NCBI GenBank assembly: GCA_030705695.1
Contig: JAUZPX010000025.1
Coordinates: 1-20,613 of the forward strand
Source: Bacillota bacterium
GTDB taxonomy: Bacteria; Bacillota; Clostridia; Oscillospirales; Acutalibacteraceae
DNA: 20,613 nt
Reading direction: 5' to 3'
The translations under genes and the position numbers were made by a program. Each line of letters starts with the position of its first letter. Position 1 is the stretch's first letter. Shown here piece by piece: positions 1 through 6,997 of this stretch. The notes under the pieces are model-generated. The model was not told the origin of the DNA, did not search any database, and was given only the letters and a program-made list of their open reading frames with translations.

Positions 1-1
1 A

Positions 2-457
2 TATCTGTTTAATAATCATGATATTAGTGAACTGTGCTACAGCGGAACAAAATATATTTTATCGGAATTTCCATATAGTTCAACTTTTACGGGAGTATCA
101 ATTGATATGCTCGTTAGGCTTATAGAGAATTTTCAGGTAAAACCTGTTTTTGCACATATTGAAAGATATCCGAAAGTATTTAAGGATGTTGATAGATTAA
201 TTGAACTTAACGATATGGGGGTACTATTTCAGGCAAATGTTTCCTCAATATTGAATTTCAGAACGCAAAGGCGTATTCTTAATCTTATAAACGATGGATT
301 TATTCATGTTTTGGGAACAGATCTTCATAAAAATGACGAAATTTTAATAGGCGAATATCAAAAAGCATGTGATATTATCGAGAAAAAATGCGGAATGTCA
401 ACACTTAAACGATTAATGAATAATGCAGAGATAATTTTAAATAACGAATCTTTATAA
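2..457 (+). CDS. CpsB/YwqE-type PHP tyrosine-protein phosphatase, 3' part (5' end outside window)
   Basis: The reading frame is open from base 2, so this is the last ~151 residues of a longer gene; the ATG at 107 is internal. The fragment has the features of the CpsB/CapC/YwqE manganese-dependent phosphatases of the PHP fold, usually about 240-260 residues: an 'LSEFP' strand near the start, then 'AHIERYP' (metal and phosphate ligands His and Arg), then 'VLGTDLH' near the C terminus (Asp and His metal ligands). In Firmicutes these enzymes remove phosphate from a bacterial tyrosine kinase (CpsD/YwqD type) and so control export and length of capsule or exopolysaccharide. The kinase and polysaccharide genes would be expected upstream, outside the window. 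No clear terminator follows before the amylase leader. The family call is confident; the target is inferred. Confidence 0.85.
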   Translation, partial: YLFNNHDISELCYSGTKYILSEFPYSSTFTGVSIDMLVRLIENFQVKPVFAHIERYPKVFKDVDRLIELNDMGVLFQANVSSILNFRTQRRILNLINDGFIHVLGTDLHKNDEILIGEYQKACDIIEKKCGMSTLKRLMNNAEIILNNESL

Positions 458-525
458 TTTTAAAGAAATTAAAAGCTTTACATATTAATAGATTTATTAA
501 TGTAGACAAATTATTTTGTATTTAA

Positions 526-616
526 AAAAGCAAAACGTTCGCACGTGGTCATGAAGGGGAAGGAAATCGAGCGATTTGCTTTTATAACTACGTCTTATCT
601 TGCTCACGGTAAGACG
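526..616 (+). ncRNA. Structured amylase leader, candidate cis-regulatory RNA
   Basis: Two hairpins are visible. Hairpin 1 pairs 526-534 with 575-583 (9 bp), then after an A.A mismatch 536-541 with 568-573 (6 bp), leaving a purine-rich 26-nt loop (542-567). Hairpin 2 pairs CGTCTTA (591-597) with TAAGACG (610-616). The loop of hairpin 2 can pair with CGTGG (544-548) in loop 1 via TCACG (604-608), or alternatively with GTGAGCA (646-652), which touches the amylase Shine-Dalgarno sequence, via TGCTCAC (601-607). The two pairings exclude each other. I do not recognise a named riboswitch class. Function is inferred from base pairing only. Confidence 0.4.
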
Positions 617-666
617 ATAAAAAATAATAATGATTATAATTAAAGGTGAGCAGGAAGGACAAAAAA

Positions 667-2565
667 ATGAAGAAAATTTTATCTTTGACACTTGTACTTT
701 GCTTATGCGCTTCGCTTCTGTTGATTCCGATTCACAGTGCATCGGCGGTTACAGCAACTACTGGCACTACCACAACAGACTACCATCTAATGGCAAATGC
801 CCAGGATGGTGTAATTCTGCATGCATTTAACTGGACATATGCAAATATTGAAAGTCAGATGCAGAATATAGCTACGGCAGGTTATTCAAGCGTTCAGGTA
901 TCTCCTGTGCAAACACCGAAAGATTATGCGGACGGCACACCTGTAAACAGCAGTTGGTGGAGAATGTATCAGCCGATTTCATTGTCTTTTGCAGACGGCG
1001 GGACATGGCTTGGTACTAAAAACGATTTTATCTCTATGTGCAATACTGCTCATAAATATGGAATTAAAGTTATCGTTGACATTGTTGCAAACCATATGGC
1101 AAATATAAACGGAAGGGGAGGAAACTCAAAATCCGACCGTTCTACTCAAATTCAGCCTACCGAACTCTATAACAACGATGCTTATTGGCATATCAATTCA
1201 GTTTCTGCCAGCGATAGCAGCCGCTATAACATGACTCAGGGCTGTATTGGCGAACCTGATTTGAATACAGGCAGTTCATACGTTCAGAATGCTGTATTGA
1301 ATTTACTTAAACAGTGTGTCGATTACGGTGCAGACGGATTCCGTTTTGATGCTGCAAAACATATTGAGCTTCCTACGGATGATGCAAGCTTTGCAAGTAA
1401 TTATTGGCCATACATCATTAACGGAATTACATCATATACTACAAGACCCCTTTATTTCTATGGTGAAATTCTTAACAATGCGGGAACTCCAATTTCAAAT
1501 TACACAAAATATATGAGCGTTACCGACAATAAATACGGTGACAATTTACTTGCAGATGTTGACAACAATGATGCTCAAAGATCTGCTTCTTCATCATATC
1601 CTATCGGCTCAGATCCAAATAAAACAGTTTTGTGGGCAGAATCCCATGATGACTATATGGATAATCAATCAAGTGACATCCCAGACAATGAAATTACAGT
1701 TGCATGGGCTATTGCAGCTTCAAGAAAAGATGCAACATCTTTGTTCCTTGCAAGACCGTCATTAGATATGGGAGATATCAGCGACGATACAACATGGGAC
1801 AGCACAGAAGTTGCTAAAATTAATCAGTTCCATAACTATTTTTCGGGGCAATCCGAAAATCTGTACTATAACGGTGATTGCGTAATTAACGAACGTGGTA
1901 ATTCAGGTGTAATGATTGCTAATGTGGGAACTGATTCTCAGACATTGAATGTTACAGTAAAGAGCCTTGCGGACGGCGCATATACCGACCAGATTTCAGG
2001 CAATAAATATACGGTTACAGGTGGAGTCCTTAAAGGTACTGTACCAGCAATGACAGCTGTTGTTGCATTTACACCTAATTACAATCCTCCGAGTAATACT
2101 ATTTCTAAAGCTGGTGGTCCTTTCTATGGCGACTCATGTGATGTAACGGTCGGTCTTACCAATGCAAAATCAGGTACTTATCAGATCGACAATGGCGCTG
2201 TACAGACATTCACAGCTTCTACTGTTATTACAATCGGTTCAGGTTTAGCTACAAATGCTACAACCACTGTTAAACTAACTGCAACAGACGGAACAAAAAC
2301 AGTCAACAGCTCATATACATTTACAAAAAAAGCGTTGTCTGACCGTCTGCTTGGAGATGTTAATCTTGACGGTGCGGTTACAGTAAAAGATGTTACTTTG
2401 CTTCAACAGCAGCTTGCTCATTTAGTAACATTACCTAAAATTGCACTTGATGTTTCAGATATAGACTCAAGCAGTGACGTAAGTCTGAAAGATGTAACGT
2501 TAATTCAAAAATATTTAGCAAAAATGAATGTTAGCTATCCTATTGGGAAGACTTTGGTAAGTTAA
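667..2565 (+). CDS. Secreted GH13 alpha-amylase with C-terminal type I dockerin
   Basis: 632-residue extracellular endo-acting alpha-amylase that would hydrolyse alpha-1,4 bonds in starch. The ATG at 667 is preferred over the GTG at 646, because AGGAAGG (652-658) lies 8 nt before it and it opens directly on a signal peptide (MKK, hydrophobic core, cleavage near SASA, residue ~27). The GH13 barrel has all four conserved regions: DIVANH (138-143), GFRFDAAKH with nucleophile D228, YGEIL with acid/base E267, and ESHDD with D328. The N-terminal 'ILHAFNW' and 'YQPISL' stretches resemble Bacillus subtilis AmyE (GH13_28). A C-terminal beta domain, then an Ig-like module (~478-555), precede a dockerin with two calcium loops (D564-D575 and D598-D609). 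The dockerin predicts attachment to a scaffoldin cohesin as in the R. bromii amylosome. It has its own terminator downstream, so it is probably monocistronic. Very confident. Confidence 0.95.
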   Translation: MKKILSLTLVLCLCASLLLIPIHSASAVTATTGTTTTDYHLMANAQDGVILHAFNWTYANIESQMQNIATAGYSSVQVSPVQTPKDYADGTPVNSSWWRMYQPISLSFADGGTWLGTKNDFISMCNTAHKYGIKVIVDIVANHMANINGRGGNSKSDRSTQIQPTELYNNDAYWHINSVSASDSSRYNMTQGCIGEPDLNTGSSYVQNAVLNLLKQCVDYGADGFRFDAAKHIELPTDDASFASNYWPYIINGITSYTTRPLYFYGEILNNAGTPISNYTKYMSVTDNKYGDNLLADVDNNDAQRSASSSYPIGSDPNKTVLWAESHDDYMDNQSSDIPDNEITVAWAIAASRKDATSLFLARPSLDMGDISDDTTWDSTEVAKINQFHNYFSGQSENLYYNGDCVINERGNSGVMIANVGTDSQTLNVTVKSLADGAYTDQISGNKYTVTGGVLKGTVPAMTAVVAFTPNYNPPSNTISKAGGPFYGDSCDVTVGLTNAKSGTYQIDNGAVQTFTASTVITIGSGLATNATTTVKLTATDGTKTVNSSYTFTKKALSDRLLGDVNLDGAVTVKDVTLLQQQLAHLVTLPKIALDVSDIDSSSDVSLKDVTLIQKYLAKMNVSYPIGKTLVS

Positions 2566-2600
2566 TTAACACTTTTTCAAAAATTAAATAAAAATGTTAT

Positions 2601-2634
2601 AAAAGCGGTATGTTATTGCATGCCGCTTTTTGTG
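2601..2634 (+). terminator. Rho-independent terminator of the amylase gene
   Basis: 12-bp stem AAAAGCGGTATG (2601-2612) with CATGCCGCTTTT (2619-2630), one G.U pair, loop TTATTG, followed by TTTTTGTG. It lies 35 bases after the amylase stop codon and separates it from the pullulanase transcript. Confidence 0.9.
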
Positions 2635-2719
2635 TTATTTTGTACAAAAAAAATATAAAAAATTTAGACAAAAATCGATAGAAAATTTACATAGAATATA
2701 TGAAAATGGATATAGAATA

Positions 2720-2728
2720 TGATATAAT
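2720..2728 (+). promoter_or_regulatory. Extended -10 promoter for the pullulanase gene
   Basis: TGATATAAT gives a perfect -10 hexamer (2723-2728) with the TG of an extended -10 element. No good -35 box is seen at 16-18 bp, which is typical of extended -10 promoters. It lies in a very AT-rich stretch downstream of the amylase terminator and implies a leader of roughly 90 nt. That leader contains a 7-bp hairpin (CATCTGT 2760-2766 with ACAGGTG 2780-2786, 13-nt loop). Confidence 0.6.
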
Positions 2729-2822
2729 AATTTAAATATATTTATTATAAAGTATTTTACATCTGTGCAAACGAAGAGTACAGGTGAAATAAACAATTAA
2801 GAAAAAAGAAGGAGTGTTACAT

Positions 2823-5800
2823 TTGAAAGCAAAAAAAATGCTAGCTGTATTTGTCGTTTCTATTATGTTGCTCGGAACGGTTTTGATTCCATCGATTACC
2901 GTAAACGCAGCAACAGCTCCGAAATCGACTGGTTATTCGTCTGCAACAGCATACGATAGCCAAACTTATTCGGGAAGTGACCTTGGTGCAACTTATTCGA
3001 AAACATCTACAACATTTAAGGTGTGGGCGCCAAGTGCGTCTAATGTTCAGGTCAAGCTCTATAAAACGGGCAGCGATTCTGAATCAGGTGCTGGTGTTAT
3101 CGGTACGTATGCAATGACGCTTACGCAATCAAACGGCGTTTGGTCCTACACGGCACAGGGCGATTTAAACGGAGATTATTATACATATCTTGTTACTGTT
3201 AACGGTACTACCAACGAAACACAAGATGTGTATTCAAAAGCTGTCGGTGTTAACGGAAACCGCTCTGAGGTTTTGGATTTTTCCAAAACAGATCCGACAG
3301 GTTGGAGCCAAGATCAGCACGTTCTCCGTGATTCCACAAAAGATGTCGTTTGGGAAGTTAATATCCGTGATTTCTCAATTGATGCTTCTTCAGGTGTGAG
3401 CGCTGCAAATCGCGGCAAATATCTTGCATTTACAGAAGGCGGCACAAAAGTAAACGGAACAGGAGCTATTTCATCATGTGTTGATTATCTTGTCGACCAG
3501 GGCGTCAACACGGTTCAACTTATGCCTTGTTTCGATTTTGCTTCGGTTGATGAAACAAAAGGCGGGCAAAACTGGGGATACGATCCTGTAAACTACAACG
3601 TTCCCGACGGTTCTTACTCATCTAATCCATATAACGGTGCTACAAGAATCACCGAATTTAAGGAAATGGTTCAAGCGCTCCATGACAGAGGAATTAGCGT
3701 TATCATGGATGTTGTTTACAATCATACATATTCAACGGCTTCCTGCTTTGAGAAAACCGTTCCAGGTTATTATTACAGAATGCAAAACGGAGCATTTTTA
3801 GATGGCTCGGGCTGTGGTAACGTATTGGCATCCGACCATCCGATGTTTAAAAAATATATGGCAGATTCTTGCCAATATTGGGTAGATCAATATCATATTG
3901 ATGGCTTCCGTTATGACCTTATGGGCTGTGAAGATATCACATGCATGAACAATGTCAGAACAACGCTGAATAATGATGCAAACGTTCCGAACAGCGGAGG
4001 TTCAAAAATCGTTATGTACGGCGAACCTTGGACAGGCGGTTCAAGTAACGGACTTGATTCTTCAGTTTGCTGCGTTAAATCAAATTGCAGCCAGCTTTTA
4101 CCGGGAATCGGTATGTTTAACGACAGTTACAGAGATGCTGTCAAAGGTTCCACAAATGGTACAGACGGCGGATATATTCAAGGCTCAACGTCGAATGATA
4201 CAGCTATAAAATCTGGTATTCTGGCTAATACAAGCTCGACATTTGGCAATAACTGGGCGAATACTCCAAACCGTACAGTTACATACGATTCAGCTCACGA
4301 TAATCTGATTCTTTGGGATAAACTTGTAAAATCAAATGGAATTACAGATTATCAAACGGCAAATGCTAGTTTAATCACACAGGATAAACTTTCAGCAGCG
4401 TTGATTCTTACAAGTCAGGGTATTCCATTTACGGTTGCCGGCGATGAATTCGGGCGTACAAAGCTCGGAGATGACAACAGTTATAATACAGGCGATACGG
4501 AAAACCATATTGACTGGACGAGACTGAACAATGCATCTTTTTCGAATTTGGATGCTTATTATAAAGGGTTCAGACAAATAAGATCAGTCTATTCACCGTT
4601 TAGCGATTCGACAATGACGTCTGTAGGCGCCTCATATTTTGCTTCCACACCTTCAGGCGTTATTGCATACACAATGCAAAACAAAACAGCCAATGCCGCT
4701 AACGAATGGGGCATGACAGCTGTCATTGCGAATAATACATCTTCGACCCAATCTGTTACATTGCAGGCGGGCGTATCGCTTCCGAGCAGTTGGGCAACAA
4801 TTGTTAACGGTACAAGCGCAGGACTAACAAATTTGGGTACTATTAACGGTTCAACGATTTCGGTTCCTGCAAAAACAGCAATGGTTTTGGTTGACCTCAG
4901 CAGTTTCAACAGCAAAAACATTCAAGCACCGCAAACCAGCACACTGACAGTAAATCATATTGATGCATCTACAAATACTACAATCAAAACAACTACAAGC
5001 AAATATGTTGTTGGTTCAACATACAGAGCATTCCCAAACAGCGATATTTTGTTTGATTACACATTATCAAATACGGTTGGCAATACATCAGGCGTGATTA
5101 CTGCATCGCCTGTAACTGTTTCTTTCTATTACACACCATCAACTATCCCAAGCAATACTTTGACAGTAAATTATGTCGATGAGTCAGGAAATGTACTTTC
5201 TCCTGCTGTTTCAACAAAGCTGCATCAAGGAGATACATATAGTTACGCTCCGAGTGTTATTCAGGGATATCAACTTGACACTGATAAATATCCAGCAAAC
5301 TCAATAGGAACGTTTGCAGGGACAGCACCATTAACAATTACATTTACGTATAAACCACAAACACCATCTACGACAATCGTTCATTTCTACAACAGTCAAA
5401 GCTGGTCTTCGGTATACTGCTATGCATATCTTGACAACGGCACTAAGCTTTTAGGCGCATGGGCAGGTCAGGCAATGACTGCGGATTCTGCCACTGGTGC
5501 TAACTGGTATAAGATTTCTATATCAGCCCCAAGCTGCCGTGTTATTTTCTCTAACAGCTCAACAGGTTCAATTCAGGTTCCCGGACAAAACCAGCCAGGT
5601 TATCTTGTTGCAGGAGAAGCTTGGATTAATAGCAGCACTATTCAGTATAATGCAACAATTGTAACAAGTTATATTAATCAAGTTACAGGAGCAAAATTAC
5701 AGGCAGATACATCAACTACGGCGCAAAAAGTTACTGCCTCAGGAACTTATACAACAACTGCACCTACTATAACAGGATTCAATGCTCCAACAGCTCCGAT

Positions 5801-6875
5801 AAATGCTTCAGGAAATTATTCAGCAGGTGTAACAAATGTTGTTTACTTGTATACACCGAGCGGAACACCTACGAATCCGTCTACAACCTTACCAACACAA
5901 GTACCTACAATTGCGCCGACAACTCCGGCGAACTCGTATCTTTTGGGTGATGCAAATCAGGATGGTGTTGTAAGCCTTAAAGACGCCACAAAGATTCAAA
6001 AATATCTGGCAGGAGTATCGGGCATAACGATTATAGGTAATGCAGTATTTGCAGCAGATGTAAATTCCAACGGTTCAATTGAATTGAAAGATGCAACATC
6101 CTTGCAAAAATGGCTTGCCAATTTGACAGTAGCATATGCTATTAATACATGGTTGGCAATTCCAAATCCGACAGTTGCACCCACAACTCCACCGACAGCA
6201 GCCCCAACAACAACACCGACAGTTGCTCCAACAGTTGCACCTACAACTGCTCCAACACAGGCAGCAAGTACCAAAACAATCTACTTTAAAGATTCACTTG
6301 GCTGGGTAGCAAATGCAAGTGCTGTTATGTATATCAGTGATGGAACAACTAGTATCAAAATGACAAGCCTTGGCACAACCGTTTGGAGTGCCGACGTTCC
6401 AACAAGCTGGACGACAGCTAACTTCTACAGACTGCCGCCTGCTACAGCATTCTCAACAGCAGCTGCATGGAATAGCTGGATATCAACAGGTGCTATGGGC
6501 ACAAACAACAAATTTACAGATACATCAAATTCCGCTGGTACATGGGGCGTTTACAATGCCACAACAGATAATCCAACTGGTACTATCACAGTTTACTTTG
6601 ATAATTCCGTAGCACAATGGAGCGGAGTTTATATCTATCTGTTTAATCAGACAATGGTTTCAATGACAAAAATCAGCGGAACAAACATTTGGAAGGCTTC
6701 AATACCTGTTGGAACAGGCTTCTTGTTCATGAACATAAATGACCCAACATTTTTACAAACAGGTATTTTGCAGACAGATGATATTACGTCAACAGTAATG
6801 GGGTCAAACAACTGCTGTAAGCCAATGGGCACAGGAAATAAGCCTACATTGTCATGGTCTGTTTATAATCCGTAA
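2823..6875 (+). CDS. Secreted multidomain type I pullulanase with CBM26, MucBP-like modules and internal dockerin
   Basis: 1350-residue secreted debranching enzyme, predicted to hydrolyse alpha-1,6 bonds of pullulan and amylopectin. The start is a TTG at 2823, with GAAGGAG (2808-2814) 8 nt upstream; the in-frame GTG at 2814 overlaps that ribosome site. Order: signal peptide (~1-31); CBM48-like N domain (~45-155); GH13_14 barrel with the type I pullulanase signature NWGYDP (250-255), DVVYNH (296-301), GFRYD with nucleophile D365, YGEPW with E401, and AHDN with D493; a C-terminal beta domain to ~697; two MucBP-like repeats (~703-845); a CBM26 starch-binding module (~850-944); a third MucBP-like repeat (~945-1010); a Pro/Thr linker; a dockerin (loops D1043-D1054 and D1079-D1090); a second Pro/Thr linker (~1115-1150); and two related C-terminal beta modules (~1151-1246 and ~1251-1350). 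The dockerin being internal is unusual. The enzyme class is confident; the roles of the last two modules are unknown, probably starch binding. Confidence 0.95.
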   Translation: MKAKKMLAVFVVSIMLLGTVLIPSITVNAATAPKSTGYSSATAYDSQTYSGSDLGATYSKTSTTFKVWAPSASNVQVKLYKTGSDSESGAGVIGTYAMTLTQSNGVWSYTAQGDLNGDYYTYLVTVNGTTNETQDVYSKAVGVNGNRSEVLDFSKTDPTGWSQDQHVLRDSTKDVVWEVNIRDFSIDASSGVSAANRGKYLAFTEGGTKVNGTGAISSCVDYLVDQGVNTVQLMPCFDFASVDETKGGQNWGYDPVNYNVPDGSYSSNPYNGATRITEFKEMVQALHDRGISVIMDVVYNHTYSTASCFEKTVPGYYYRMQNGAFLDGSGCGNVLASDHPMFKKYMADSCQYWVDQYHIDGFRYDLMGCEDITCMNNVRTTLNNDANVPNSGGSKIVMYGEPWTGGSSNGLDSSVCCVKSNCSQLLPGIGMFNDSYRDAVKGSTNGTDGGYIQGSTSNDTAIKSGILANTSSTFGNNWANTPNRTVTYDSAHDNLILWDKLVKSNGITDYQTANASLITQDKLSAALILTSQGIPFTVAGDEFGRTKLGDDNSYNTGDTENHIDWTRLNNASFSNLDAYYKGFRQIRSVYSPFSDSTMTSVGASYFASTPSGVIAYTMQNKTANAANEWGMTAVIANNTSSTQSVTLQAGVSLPSSWATIVNGTSAGLTNLGTINGSTISVPAKTAMVLVDLSSFNSKNIQAPQTSTLTVNHIDASTNTTIKTTTSKYVVGSTYRAFPNSDILFDYTLSNTVGNTSGVITASPVTVSFYYTPSTIPSNTLTVNYVDESGNVLSPAVSTKLHQGDTYSYAPSVIQGYQLDTDKYPANSIGTFAGTAPLTITFTYKPQTPSTTIVHFYNSQSWSSVYCYAYLDNGTKLLGAWAGQAMTADSATGANWYKISISAPSCRVIFSNSSTGSIQVPGQNQPGYLVAGEAWINSSTIQYNATIVTSYINQVTGAKLQADTSTTAQKVTASGTYTTTAPTITGFNAPTAPINASGNYSAGVTNVVYLYTPSGTPTNPSTTLPTQVPTIAPTTPANSYLLGDANQDGVVSLKDATKIQKYLAGVSGITIIGNAVFAADVNSNGSIELKDATSLQKWLANLTVAYAINTWLAIPNPTVAPTTPPTAAPTTTPTVAPTVAPTTAPTQAASTKTIYFKDSLGWVANASAVMYISDGTTSIKMTSLGTTVWSADVPTSWTTANFYRLPPATAFSTAAAWNSWISTGAMGTNNKFTDTSNSAGTWGVYNATTDNPTGTITVYFDNSVAQWSGVYIYLFNQTMVSMTKISGTNIWKASIPVGTGFLFMNINDPTFLQTGILQTDDITSTVMGSNNCCKPMGTGNKPTLSWSVYNP
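6165..6270 (+). repeat. Pro/Thr/Ala-rich linker coding repeat
   Basis: Degenerate tandem units coding for variants of 'PTVAPTTAPT' join the dockerin to the C-terminal modules of the pullulanase. A shorter stretch of similar composition (about 5870-5930) precedes the dockerin. Such linkers are flexible, often O-glycosylated, and typical of cellulosome and amylosome enzymes. The antisense frame gives a spurious Val/Gly/Ala-rich ORF. Confidence 0.85.
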
Positions 6876-6902
6876 TGCCCTCTAAATTATAATTAAACTA
6901 AA

Positions 6903-6939
6903 GTATACTGCTTATAAAATAACTTTATAAGCAGTATAC
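6903..6939. terminator. Perfect 16-bp hairpin between convergent genes
   Basis: GTATACTGCTTATAAA (6903-6918) is the exact reverse complement of 6924-6939, with loop ATAAC. It lies 27 bases after the pullulanase stop codon. Neither flank is a strong T tract (the minus-strand exit reads TTTAGTTTAATT), so it may act as a processing-resistant 3' stem rather than a classical terminator. It sits directly beside the second hairpin at 6945-6984. Confidence 0.6.
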
Positions 6940-6944
6940 AGAAA

Positions 6945-6990
6945 AAACAAACGGCCGAAAGATTTCTCTTTCAGCCGTTTGTTTTATAGT
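6945..6990. terminator. Bidirectional terminator between pullulanase and phosphoglucomutase genes
   Basis: The stem pairs AAACAAACGGC (6945-6955) with GCCGTTTGTTT (6974-6984), then, after a C.A mismatch, GAAAGA (6957-6962) with TCTTTC (6967-6972) around loop TTTC. The plus exit is T-rich (GTTTTATAGTTTTATAG) and the minus exit is a T6 run (complement of 6942-6947). This suits termination of the two convergent genes in both directions. Confidence 0.85.
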
Positions 6991-6997
6991 TTTATAG

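Noticed and set aside
526..616. Amylase leader as a c-di-GMP, TPP, SAM, cobalamin, guanidine or glutamine riboswitch
   Set aside because: The conserved cores of these classes, as I remember them, do not align; only scattered short words (for example CACGG) match. Left as an unnamed candidate.
646..666. GTG at 646 as amylase start
   Set aside because: It would place the ribosome site AGGAAGG inside the coding region and add a charged stretch before the signal peptide. The ATG at 667 is better.
2760..2786. Hairpin in the pullulanase leader as a riboswitch
   Set aside because: Only one 7-bp stem with two weak ends; too little structure to support a claim.
5996..6274. Minus-strand ORF of 92 codons, Val/Gly/Ala-rich
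   Set aside because: It is the antisense reading of the Pro/Thr linker repeats and the dockerin; low complexity and no ribosome site.
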